This document shows positions 53,968-61,755 of a DNA stretch of 62,111 bases, in pieces (positions within the stretch are counted from its first letter, which is position 1; every line of letters starts with the position of its first letter). The position numbers were made by a program, and so were the translations under genes. Source of the DNA: Chloroflexota bacterium (GTDB lineage Bacteria > Chloroflexota > Anaerolineae > Promineifilales > Promineifilaceae); assembly GCA_002746795.1 (NCBI GenBank), contig PDQY01000101.1:1-62111 (forward strand), written 5' to 3'. Under the pieces are notes generated by a model. That model saw only the letters and a program-made list of their open reading frames with translations. It made no database searches and was not told the DNA's origin.

Positions 53968-54433
53968 CAGCATTTCCTTCAATTAAGCTGTTTACACTGG
54001 CCTGGAAGGCCAATAGCAATGCATCTTCCAGGGTTTCTGGAGGGGGCATTTGCTCGACTGTATCAAGTTTTTCTGAGGGGATGGGCGGAACGGCCGTTTC
54101 CATTGGGTAATCTGGAATAACTAAATATTCGATGTTTTCTGGTTGTGCTTGAATAAAACCCATCGCGTACGCTTTTGCTTGTAAATCTTTAAGCGATTGT
54201 GCTTCAGCGATTTGCTTCTCTAAATCTGCATTTTCTCGCTTTAATTCATCAAGTGTATTTTGGTGAATCTGCACGCGACGACCGGCGACTGCAATTTGGC
54301 TGGCCTGGCTCAAATAGACGGTGCCTAGAATGGCGACCAGTAGTAGAATGATGCTCCAACCAACAGCAGCCTGAGCTTCAGTCAGGGAAGTTAGGCGTTT
54401 GTTTGAATCGCGTCTTTGTCTCGTTGTCGTCAT
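53957..54433 (-). CDS. ftsL: FtsL-like cell division protein
   Basis: 158 residues: a basic cytoplasmic tail, one membrane helix (about 25-46), a coiled coil (LDELKRENADLEKQIAEAQSL, about 62-85) and the GFIQAQPENIEYLVIP motif typical of FtsL/FtsB-type septum proteins. The C-terminal acidic/proline-rich tail (about 105-158) is longer than usual and holds an AACGGCCGTT copy. The call rests on position between rsmH and ftsI plus topology. Confidence 0.8.
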   Translation of the reverse strand: MTTTRQRRDSNKRLTSLTEAQAAVGWSIILLLVAILGTVYLSQASQIAVAGRRVQIHQNTLDELKRENADLEKQIAEAQSLKDLQAKAYAMGFIQAQPENIEYLVIPDYPMETAVPPIPSEKLDTVEQMPPPETLEDALLLAFQASVNSLIEGNAGEQ

Positions 54434-54454
54434 GTGTTGATTAACTGTTTCAAA

Positions 54455-55375
54455 TTATGGTAACTTTTCTATTACCCTCAGCCGCGCACTGCGACTGCGC
54501 GGATTGCTTTTGATTTCAGCTGCTGTTGCCTTGACTGCTTTGCGCGTGATTCGCTTGACAATGGCTTTGTTGTTACAAGTGCAGATTGGCTGCTGTGGTG
54601 GACAAATACAATCTTGACTGAGCTGACGAAATAAGCGTTTTACAAAGCGATCTTCTAATGAGTGAAAGCTGATGACGGCAATTCGGCCACCGGGTTTAAG
54701 TAATTTGATAGCGGCTGGGATTCCCGTTTCGACTGCATTTAGTTCATGATTAACGGCAATGCGCAAGGCTTGAAACACTAATGTGGCGGGATGCAGGCGT
54801 CGGTTACGCTTGCCTGCGTGTGCCTCAATGAGATGAGCTAGTTGGGTTGTGGTGGTGATAGGACGATTTTCAACAATGAGGCGAGCAATTTTTCTGCTTT
54901 GTTTTTCTTCGCCGTAACGCCAAAAAATATCAGCCAGCTCGGCTTCTGATAAATTGTTAACTAGATCGGCGGCCGTTTCACCTTTTGTCTGGTTGTAACG
55001 CATGTCTAGTGGCGCTTCAAAACGAAATGAAAATCCACGAGATCCGTCGTCTAACTGCCGAGATGACAAACCTAGATCGAGTAAAATGCCATTGACTTGG
55101 GCAAACCCTAACTGGGGTGCCAGGTTTGGCATTTCGGCATAGCTTTTGTTTACTACTGTGACCCGCTTACCAAATTTATCTAGCTTTGCGGCGGCGTAGG
55201 TGATGGCTTGCGGGTCTTTGTCGAAACCTAAAGCGCGTCCATCTGGCGCTGTTGCTTCTAAAATCCCGGTGAGATGACCACCCGCTCCTACGGTGCCATC
55301 GATGAAGTCCTCACCTGCCTGTGGTTGGAGAAGGTGTAGAACTTCATGGTAGAGAACGGGTATATGTGTGGTCAT
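54455..55375 (-). CDS. rsmH: 16S rRNA (cytosine1402-N4)-methyltransferase
   Basis: About 306 residues. SAM-dependent. The start at 55375 gives MTTHIPVLYHEVLHLL, the family N-terminus; an upstream frame to 55459 runs into repeat R3. Visible are the SAM loop DGTVGAGGHLTGIL, DLGLSSRQLDDGSRGFSF, PLDMRYN, the ALRIAVNHELNAVE helix and AVISFHSLEDRFVK. It is the second dcw gene, after mraZ. Confidence 0.95.
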   Translation of the reverse strand: MTTHIPVLYHEVLHLLQPQAGEDFIDGTVGAGGHLTGILEATAPDGRALGFDKDPQAITYAAAKLDKFGKRVTVVNKSYAEMPNLAPQLGFAQVNGILLDLGLSSRQLDDGSRGFSFRFEAPLDMRYNQTKGETAADLVNNLSEAELADIFWRYGEEKQSRKIARLIVENRPITTTTQLAHLIEAHAGKRNRRLHPATLVFQALRIAVNHELNAVETGIPAAIKLLKPGGRIAVISFHSLEDRFVKRLFRQLSQDCICPPQQPICTCNNKAIVKRITRKAVKATAAEIKSNPRSRSARLRVIEKLP

Positions 55376-55449
55376 GTTATGTTGTTGGTGAAGTAGTGGG
55401 TTAACCAGTTGGCGGCAAGCTAACCCACTACGAACCATCTCGTGTCGTA

Positions 55450-55528
55450 ACTTTCCCAAACTGAGGGGGGTGCCCCCTCAATGTGACCGTCTAAAAATTA
55501 GTCCCCGTTTTTTATGTCATCGTCAGCC
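55450..55528. repeat. Mosaic of repeat fragments R3, R1 and R2 between mraZ and rsmH
   Basis: R3 at 55450-55482 has the perfect 8-bp stem TGAGGGGG/CCCCCTCA. It runs directly into an R1 left end (GTGACCGTCT... to CCCCGTTTTTT, 55483-55514) and then into TTATGTCATCGTCAGCC, the reverse complement of the R2 left edge. Three families are joined end to end inside a dcw gap. Confidence 0.65.
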
Positions 55529-55954
55529 TTAAATGCCTAAGTCCATCCACCTGTCTGCGTCGCCGTTTGCCGCTACTGATTCACGAACGGCACTCCATGC
55601 TTCAGTGCTCCACAGTTCCAGGTAATCATACATTCCCGCTATGACGACATCGTTACCCATGCCGGCAAATTCGCGTAGGTAGAGGGGCAGTAAGATGCGC
55701 CCTTGGCGATCTGGCTCTAAGTTAACGGCGCCAGCAAAGACGCGCCTGCGAAAGGCACGCATATCTTCATCGGCTAACGGCCGTTCTGTGATGCGTTCAG
55801 CTAATTTTTGCCAGCCGTCCAGGGGATAAAGCATCAAGTTCTGGTCGAATCCTCTGGTGACCACTAACCCGACTGCCAATGCTCCACGGAATTTCGCGGG
55901 TATTGTTAATCGACCTTTACCATCAATGGTGTGTGTGTATTCGCCTAAAAACAT
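55529..55954 (-). CDS. mraZ: Transcriptional regulator MraZ
   Basis: 141 residues from the ATG at 55954, giving the family N-terminus MFLGEYTHTIDGKGRLTIPA. Two SpoVT/AbrB-like swapped-hairpin domains follow, the second around LEPDRQGRILLPLYLREF. It binds direct TGGGG repeats and controls the dcw operon, including itself. There is no clear ribosome site before the start: the 5' side is A/T-rich and carries an inverted repeat at 55964. The frame continues upstream to 56074 but that part is non-family. Confidence 0.93.
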   Translation of the reverse strand: MFLGEYTHTIDGKGRLTIPAKFRGALAVGLVVTRGFDQNLMLYPLDGWQKLAERITERPLADEDMRAFRRRVFAGAVNLEPDRQGRILLPLYLREFAGMGNDVVIAGMYDYLELWSTEAWSAVRESVAANGDADRWMDLGI

Positions 55955-55963
55955 AATAAAAAT

Positions 55964-55977
55964 AGAACAGATGTTCT
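55964..55977. promoter_or_regulatory. LexA-like (Cheo-box type) inverted repeat at the mraZ start
   Basis: AGAACAGATGTTCT (55964-55977) has 6-bp arms and contains GAAC-N4-GTTC, the core of Gram-positive-type LexA operators. It begins 10 bp upstream of the mraZ start codon, where a ribosome site would normally lie. A core of 8 fixed bases is expected about once per 62 kb by chance, so the placement is the main support. Confidence 0.35.
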
Positions 55978-56025
55978 GTTCATCCCATTTTGTCATACAT
56001 TTTGTGGGGATTTTGGGAGTAATCA

Positions 56026-56050
56026 CCCCACTTCGCCCCACTTTTAACCA
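56026..56050 (-). promoter_or_regulatory. MraZ box: direct repeats with 10-bp period
   Basis: On the minus strand TGGGG occurs at 56040-56036 and 56030-56026, preceded by a degenerate TGGTT at 56050-56046. Units are separated by 5 bp, giving the TGGGN-N5 arrangement recognised by MraZ. It lies 72-96 bp upstream of the mraZ start, consistent with autoregulation of the dcw operon. Confidence 0.7.
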
Positions 56051-56234
56051 CATTAGGCCATCAGTATACACCATTGCCCCCTTTATGTGAAGAAGGAAAG
56101 ATGATTTTTTAAGGTAAAAGGGCGTGAATAGGGAAAAAATGGCAATGAGGAAGCGAATTAAAAGGGGGGGAAAGATGGCAAGCGGGAACAGGTTGCTTGT
56201 ATGGATGATGATAAAAGTTGTATGGGCGTTTAAA

Positions 56235-56270
56235 AAATCAAAGCTCCGGGGGAGGGAGAGCCCGGAGCTT
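56235..56270 (-). terminator. Strong rho-independent terminator
   Basis: AAGCTCCGGG (56241-56250) and CCCGGAGCTT (56261-56270) form a perfect 10-bp stem with a 10-nt loop. On the minus strand TGATTTTTTAA follows. It lies about 160 bp past the stop of the EAD-domain gene, between it and the dcw promoter. The remaining 56075-56427 sequence has G/A-rich filler and a degenerate ATTACTTACTCATTACTT tract at 56300-56336, with no gene. Confidence 0.85.
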
Positions 56271-56427
56271 CAGGAAGGAGGAAAACGAGTCGAAAAAGGT
56301 TGTTCATTACTTACTCATTACTTATTCATTACTCACATGAGAAGTATATGGCTTTATAAGGCCAAGGTAAATGGGATGATAGGTCTAGGACGAAGGTGCT
56401 ATGTTTAGGAGGGATCTCTGATTGGCT

Positions 56428-57261
56428 TTATTCTTCTTCGCTGAGAGGCTCTTTCATGAGGTTGATGAGTTCGTCCAGGCGATTGCGACGGCATAGGTAA
56501 AGTAACAGGTTTCGCACTTTTGTCTTTTTACCGCCAGTGCCCAGCTCTTCCCAATCGATTTTGAGGGTGGCTGCCATCGTTTGCAGTTCGTCCATATCGT
56601 AATTGGCAATCAGGTAGTGGCGTAAGATGGTGGGAGGGGAATTGACGCTGATATTTTCAAGACGAGGTAATGTGGCGGCTGGCACTGGTGTCAATATGCG
56701 CTCTACTGCCAAGGCGAGGTCCCCCGTTTGGCTGTTGTTTTCTGCTAAGCTAATGATGTTGACGATGAGTTGCTTGGGATCGTTGTTCAGGGGCACGACA
56801 TCGTTTTCGTTGATGCCGAGGTCGAATGTGAGGTCGAAAATGTCTTCGCTGCCGAAGCGGGATTGAATTTCTTCGTAGAGCATTTGCCGGTCGTAGGTGG
56901 TGTCACTGTGGGGGGGAACGGCCGTTTCTGGGGTTGGTTGGTCCGATATTAAAACAGGGGTGTTTGCCAATGTGGCGATTGGGGCTAAGGATTCTGCTGC
57001 TGTTGTTGTTTGCCGCACTGGTTTGAGTATGCCCCATGCCCAAACGGCCATGCCTCCGACCAGAATGCCCACAATGATGTAAAAGAAGAAGCCGATCTCG
57101 CCTAGCAGTTCCAGGGTGTTGAATGTGCCGAGAAAGGTGTCCAGGAGAACGGCCGTTGTCACACACAATAACCCGATGCCCCAGGTTAAGGTAGGACGAC
57201 GCAAAAATATAAACAAGAAAACAATAACAATTAGTAGTTTTGGAATAACAAGCCAGCTCAT
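56428..57261 (-). CDS. Membrane protein with two tandem effector-associated (death-like) domains
   Basis: 277 residues from the ATG at 57261; a frame upstream to 57345 is possible but adds a non-hydrophobic leader. Three membrane helices (about 5-80) lead to a Thr/Pro-rich linker. Two helical domains follow: the first (about 124-190) contains MLYEEIQSRFGSEDIFDL; the second (about 211-271) contains LIANYDMDELQTMAA, LKIDWEELG, KTKVRNLLLYLCRRNRLDEL. The second closely follows the pattern (LRTLCFDLGVDY, KARELVxYLxRRGRLxEL) of bacterial effector-associated domains, adaptor modules that recruit effectors or NTPases in conflict and signalling systems. No partner is nearby. Confidence 0.65.
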   Translation of the reverse strand: MSWLVIPKLLIVIVFLFIFLRRPTLTWGIGLLCVTTAVLLDTFLGTFNTLELLGEIGFFFYIIVGILVGGMAVWAWGILKPVRQTTTAAESLAPIATLANTPVLISDQPTPETAVPPHSDTTYDRQMLYEEIQSRFGSEDIFDLTFDLGINENDVVPLNNDPKQLIVNIISLAENNSQTGDLALAVERILTPVPAATLPRLENISVNSPPTILRHYLIANYDMDELQTMAATLKIDWEELGTGGKKTKVRNLLLYLCRRNRLDELINLMKEPLSEEE

Positions 57262-57430
57262 GACCCTGATTGTAACATTCTGGTTTGGTGGTGCAAAAAA
57301 AAGGCGAGACAATTCAAGCAGTTGCACAAATGTAACGGATATCATGCCCCCATTGAGTTAAACGGCGCCCTTAAATGCATGTGGAACAGGTCAATTGGCT
57401 GATAATTCTGTGGATGGTAACATTGCCATC

Positions 57431-58732
57431 ATGCAAAAAATTAAACTTTTTGCCCCATGCAAATATTTTTTGTTGATCATTTTATGGGTTGGCAGCCAAG
57501 CAGCTTGCCAAACCGAACCGGCTTTACCGACATTAGCAGCACCAGCACAGGTGGCAGATTATCAAGTTTTGGTGGCAGAAACGGCCGTTTCCCCCGCAAT
57601 TTCTACCGCGATCCCTGCCACCTTCACGCCAGAATTTTTAGAACAGGCAGCAGCAAATTTAAGCGACCTGCCCACACCTTTACCCAGTCAAATACCCAGC
57701 GTAGTGCCCACCTTTGCCACCTACACACCCCGACCCACCAAAACGTTAACACCGACAGTGACACCAGAAATAACCAATGTTCCCACTCGATTTCCACCCC
57801 AATTTTCCTCCCAGCCCCCTTCAGGTGAGTTAGGGCCAAGCAAACTGGGTGTCCATGTCGTGCGGAACAACGATCCCAACATCCTGGAATTTGTGCGTAG
57901 AGCCCAGCCTGCCGTGATGAAGGGCGTTGATGACCTGGGATTTTTGGAAGAGGTGAAACAGGTATCCCCACGAACGATTACGATTGGGCGAATTAGCGCC
58001 AGAGATCAAACATACGTTGGTAATCCAGAAGAAACAGCTCGAGATTTTGTCGATTACCAACTGCAACAGTATCATGCCAACCCCTATGTCGATTATTGGG
58101 AAGGGTGGAACGAACCAGATCCAAATTTAGATCGAATGGGTTGGTATGCCCGGTTTGAAGCAGAAAGAGTGCGCTTACTGGCACAACATGGCTTAAAAGC
58201 GGCTGTTGGTGGTTTTGCCACCGGTGTTCCCGAATTGGATGAGTTTGTGTTATTTTTACCAGCTATCGAAGCAGCGATAGCACACGGCGGTATTTTGTCC
58301 TTACATGAGTATGGGGCACCAGACATGATGTTTCTTTACGGTGATCCCCTTCCGGGATACCCTGCTTATCCTGATCGAGGTTCATTAACGTTTCGGTATC
58401 GTTGGTATTATCGAGAAATATTAGAACCAAGAGATTTGGTGCTGCCGTTAGTCATTAGTGAAGCTGGCATAGATGGCATTATTGGTGGTCGTCCTGGTCC
58501 AGCCGGAACAGGATGGTCAGACTTTTCTGATTACTGGGTGCAGCAGGGATTGGGCAATTCAGGGGTAGAAGCCTTTATCAATCAATTAAACTGGTATGAT
58601 AATGGAGTGAGGCAAGATGGCTATGTGATAGGGTTCACAGTTTTCACAGCAGGAGCCATTGCCCAATGGGAAGAGTATGATATTGATTTGATTCTTCCAG
58701 ACTTGGCGGATTATGTGATTAGCCAAAGGTGA
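57431..58732 (+). CDS. Exported glycoside-hydrolase-like TIM-barrel protein
   Basis: 433 residues from the ATG at 57431. A signal peptide ending near QAAC (possibly a lipoprotein) is followed by a Pro/Thr-rich linker (about 30-130) and a catalytic-type domain (about 135-433). Clan GH-A features are visible: the acid/base pair Asn227-Glu228 in WEGWNEPDP and a candidate nucleophile Glu344 in VISEAGIDG. This suggests a retaining glycosidase resembling GH39/GH5-type barrels. The substrate is unknown. It is transcribed divergently from the EAD-domain gene. Confidence 0.75.
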   Translation: MQKIKLFAPCKYFLLIILWVGSQAACQTEPALPTLAAPAQVADYQVLVAETAVSPAISTAIPATFTPEFLEQAAANLSDLPTPLPSQIPSVVPTFATYTPRPTKTLTPTVTPEITNVPTRFPPQFSSQPPSGELGPSKLGVHVVRNNDPNILEFVRRAQPAVMKGVDDLGFLEEVKQVSPRTITIGRISARDQTYVGNPEETARDFVDYQLQQYHANPYVDYWEGWNEPDPNLDRMGWYARFEAERVRLLAQHGLKAAVGGFATGVPELDEFVLFLPAIEAAIAHGGILSLHEYGAPDMMFLYGDPLPGYPAYPDRGSLTFRYRWYYREILEPRDLVLPLVISEAGIDGIIGGRPGPAGTGWSDFSDYWVQQGLGNSGVEAFINQLNWYDNGVRQDGYVIGFTVFTAGAIAQWEEYDIDLILPDLADYVISQR

Positions 58733-58787
58733 GCGAACGCAAGGTGTGCAACGCTCAACTTGTTTATACGTATTAAGGAGTATGACT

Positions 58788-59276
58788 ATGACTGAAAAGA
58801 GCAATAATGAAGAAGGTATGAACATGGACTCAATGTTAACAACGCCAGAGATCGTTGAAGAAACCCAAGAAAAAAGACTCAAGGAAAAGGAACCAGGATT
58901 TTGGCGTGATTTGTGGCAGCAAACTCGCCTGGTTTTTCGCTTGATACGTGATCCAGAGGTGCCATTTTATTTGAAAATTGTCCCTTTTGTGGGGCTGGTT
59001 TATGTGTTGATGCCGGTTGACTTTATCTCTGATTTTGTGCTAGTGATGGGGCAGTTAGATGACATTACAGCTCTGGTTGTGGGCACAAAGATATTTATTG
59101 AATTGGCTCCGCCGCATGTTGTGGCCCGTCATATGCAAGAAATTCGCATGCAAGATGGCTATGGTTCCGTGGTCGAAGGCGAATACAAAGAGGCGTTAGA
59201 CGATGTGGTCTTAATTGATCCGGACAGTGGCAAAGAGATTGTGCAGAAAGAGCCTGAAGACCTTGAATCATATTAG
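58788..59276 (+). CDS. DUF1232 (YkvA-like) membrane-associated protein
   Basis: 163 residues. The start at 58788 has AAGGAG 7 nt upstream; an ATG at 58782 is too close to it. A charged N-terminal part leads into the DUF1232 core YLKIVPFVGLVYVLMPVDFISDF...LGQLDD-like segment (about 60-100), with the family LMPVDFISD motif and two short hydrophobic helices. A hydrophilic tail follows. Function of the family is not established. Confidence 0.8.
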   Translation: MTEKSNNEEGMNMDSMLTTPEIVEETQEKRLKEKEPGFWRDLWQQTRLVFRLIRDPEVPFYLKIVPFVGLVYVLMPVDFISDFVLVMGQLDDITALVVGTKIFIELAPPHVVARHMQEIRMQDGYGSVVEGEYKEALDDVVLIDPDSGKEIVQKEPEDLESY

Positions 59277-59312
59277 ATAACGCAATCTGTTTTCAGCTTC
59301 TTTTTTTGTTTT

Positions 59313-60035
59313 TTATGGGATAAGCTCCATTTGCTGCAATAACCAATCGCCTCCCCATTGATACATGAAAAACAAGAATCCGCAGCAGCATACCATGAGC
59401 AAGATGAGTACGGTGCTGATGGCAAAGAAGCGACGGGGTCGATTACTGCCTTTTTGTGGGGGTGTAGGGGGAGGTGAAGAGGGCTGAGGGGGAACAGGAG
59501 CCTCTGGAATTTCTGGAAGTGATGGCAGATGCTCTTCTTTGGCGCGGTCTGCGTTTAATTCTTCTTGAATATCTGGTGTGTTTTCCGGGGAGGGCGTGGC
59601 AGGCAGGTTGTCGATGACGGCCAATCTATCAAATTCTGGCGTGAGCATGGGATCTGATTTGAGTTCTTCGGGCAGGGAGGCAGCAACGGCCGTTTCTATA
59701 GAAACCTCCTCGTCATCATCATCATCTTCTGGCATCAGTTCAAAAATCAAAAGCACGCCGCTGCCCAGTTGTATCTCAGCGCCATGAGCCAAGGGCACAG
59801 CCTTTGCCCTAACTTGAGTGCCATTGACATAGGTGCCATTGGTGCTTTGCAAATCTTCAATTTGGTAGCTATTGGCAGTTTGCGTCAGACGCGCATGTTG
59901 GCGTGATACTTCTGGATCATTAAGAACAATATCTGTGATTGGATCACGTCCGAGGGTGATGGAGGTGGATAAGAGGGGGTAAATTTGCCCTGGTTGGGGA
60001 CCTTTCTGTACGATGAGTTGATAAGCAGAATCCAT
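59313..60035 (-). CDS. FHA-domain protein with C-terminal membrane anchor
   Basis: 240 residues. The FHA domain (about 5-110) has the phosphothreonine-binding pattern LGRDPITDIVL, SRQHARL and STNGTYVNG. It is followed by an acidic run (DDDDDEE), a long Pro-rich linker and a single C-terminal helix with CCC. It would hold a phosphopeptide-binding domain on the cytoplasmic face of the membrane. No Ser/Thr kinase is in the window. An AACGGCCGTT copy abuts the start codon at 60036. Confidence 0.88.
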   Translation of the reverse strand: MDSAYQLIVQKGPQPGQIYPLLSTSITLGRDPITDIVLNDPEVSRQHARLTQTANSYQIEDLQSTNGTYVNGTQVRAKAVPLAHGAEIQLGSGVLLIFELMPEDDDDDEEVSIETAVAASLPEELKSDPMLTPEFDRLAVIDNLPATPSPENTPDIQEELNADRAKEEHLPSLPEIPEAPVPPQPSSPPPTPPQKGSNRPRRFFAISTVLILLMVCCCGFLFFMYQWGGDWLLQQMELIP

Positions 60036-60162
60036 AACGGCCGTTACCTCAGTTAACTATTAAAAACCAGATTCGTAGAATTTTACCCGAACTCTGATCT
60101 CGGGGCGAAAAGCTAAAGCAGGGTCACGCATCCTCGTGTCAGGCGCCAGGTCGTTAGCTGTT

Positions 60163-61755
60163 TTAACGGTTACGTTTACGGAGTATGGCTGGCAGCGCCT
60201 TGGCCTCAGTGATATTCAAGACAAAAACCATCACAGTGTAACCAGCAATGCCTGCCATGCCCGCCAATAAAACCGTAAAAATCCGACTGATGAAAGCCTG
60301 GCTCGGCAAAATGGGGATAAGCAGCAGCAAAACGCCATAGGCTGCTGCGCCAGTGACGATTGCGGCTAAGAGGGATTTAATAGCAGATTGGGTCATGCCA
60401 TAGTCACGCATGCCCTTGAGCGACCGATGCATGAGAACAGCCATAATGACAGTATGGACAATGTGTTTCACCGCATCAGCTATCATCAAACTGTAAAGAC
60501 CGAATGGCCTGATCAAGAGAACGGCCGTTGCCAGATACACCAGTATGGCAAACACCCCGACCACAGCCGGGCGCAAAGTATCCTTGCGGGCATAAGAAGC
60601 AAAAACCAACATCTGATCAATGGCAGCAAAAGGTAAGCCGATCAGATAAACACGAAGCACTTGAGCCGTAATTTGCGTATCCCCTGGTGTAAATTCCCCC
60701 CGTTCAAAGAGCAAAGCCACAATAGGAACTGCCAGAGCCAGCAGCCCGGCTGTCGCTGGGAAAATAAGCGTCAGCACCAGGCGCAAACCATCTGCCAGCG
60801 TTTGCTTAAAGGCTGCAATATTATCCACTGCCTGACGGGACAGCGTAGGCAAAATAGCCACAGAAAGCGCCGTGACAACTAGCCCCAGCGGGAATTGGTA
60901 AAGAGTGGTGGCAAACCGCATATAAGAGACACTCTCATCTCCTGTGCGGGTAGCAAGATTGTAACTTAAGGCAATTGAAATCTGGGTAATGATTAAACCA
61001 GCCACGATAGGGGCATAGAGCTTGAGAATACGACGAATGGCGGGATGTTGTAAATTGAGGTGCCAACGCAGCTGTGCGTCACGCAGAGGAATCCATTGCA
61101 AAACAATTTGTAGAAACGACCCCAATAACAGCCCCCACACTAAGCTTTGAATTTTATCAGGATTGAGCAGCGCCGTGACGACAATGGTACCGTTCAGCAC
61201 CGCTCCCATGCAAGCTGGCACTGTAAACCGCTTTAAAGCGTAAAGCGCACCGGTTAAAATGCTGGCAATGCTCATAAAGAAAACCGCCGGAGTGGCCAAA
61301 CGCATTAAATGCACGCTCACGTCAAACAACGTGGGATCTTTAAAATTGCCAGCCCCCATAAGCAATGCGATTCTTGGGGTAAACAGCTCAACGACCAGCA
61401 CCACCAGAGCCAGCAGCACCGTGGCCGCACTAAGAACCATGCTTATCACTGCCCAAAGATCGCTTTTATCCTCTTTATTGGCATAATCGCTAAAGACGGG
61501 AACGAGAGCAGAATTGACCATGCCCCCGATGAGCAGGTCAAACAGGCTAATGGGGATATAAGCAGCAATTTCGTAGGCAGTTAACAGACCAGAAGCCCCA
61601 TATAGATGAGCCTTCACTGTTTCTCTGGCTAACCCTAATATGCGGCTGACAATATTGCCAAAAGCTAAAATGGCTGCTGCTTTAACAACACCACCGTCTT
61701 GTTGGAGGGAATCAGGCGCTGCCTCTTTTTCAGGTGGTACATCTGTCGTTTCCAA
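60163..61755 (-). CDS. murJ: Lipid II flippase MurJ
   Basis: 530 residues with about 14 membrane helices (MOP superfamily). It moves lipid II to the outer face. Visible are AAAILAFGNIVSRILGLARETVKAHLYG at the N-terminus, LLIGGMVNSALVPVFSDY and YNLATRTGDESVSYMRFATTLYQFPLGLVVTALSVAILPTLS. The essential arginines of the central cavity appear conserved (SRILGLAR). It is separate from the dcw cluster, but complements it functionally. Confidence 0.92.
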   Translation of the reverse strand: METTDVPPEKEAAPDSLQQDGGVVKAAAILAFGNIVSRILGLARETVKAHLYGASGLLTAYEIAAYIPISLFDLLIGGMVNSALVPVFSDYANKEDKSDLWAVISMVLSAATVLLALVVLVVELFTPRIALLMGAGNFKDPTLFDVSVHLMRLATPAVFFMSIASILTGALYALKRFTVPACMGAVLNGTIVVTALLNPDKIQSLVWGLLLGSFLQIVLQWIPLRDAQLRWHLNLQHPAIRRILKLYAPIVAGLIITQISIALSYNLATRTGDESVSYMRFATTLYQFPLGLVVTALSVAILPTLSRQAVDNIAAFKQTLADGLRLVLTLIFPATAGLLALAVPIVALLFERGEFTPGDTQITAQVLRVYLIGLPFAAIDQMLVFASYARKDTLRPAVVGVFAILVYLATAVLLIRPFGLYSLMIADAVKHIVHTVIMAVLMHRSLKGMRDYGMTQSAIKSLLAAIVTGAAAYGVLLLLIPILPSQAFISRIFTVLLAGMAGIAGYTVMVFVLNITEAKALPAILRKRNR

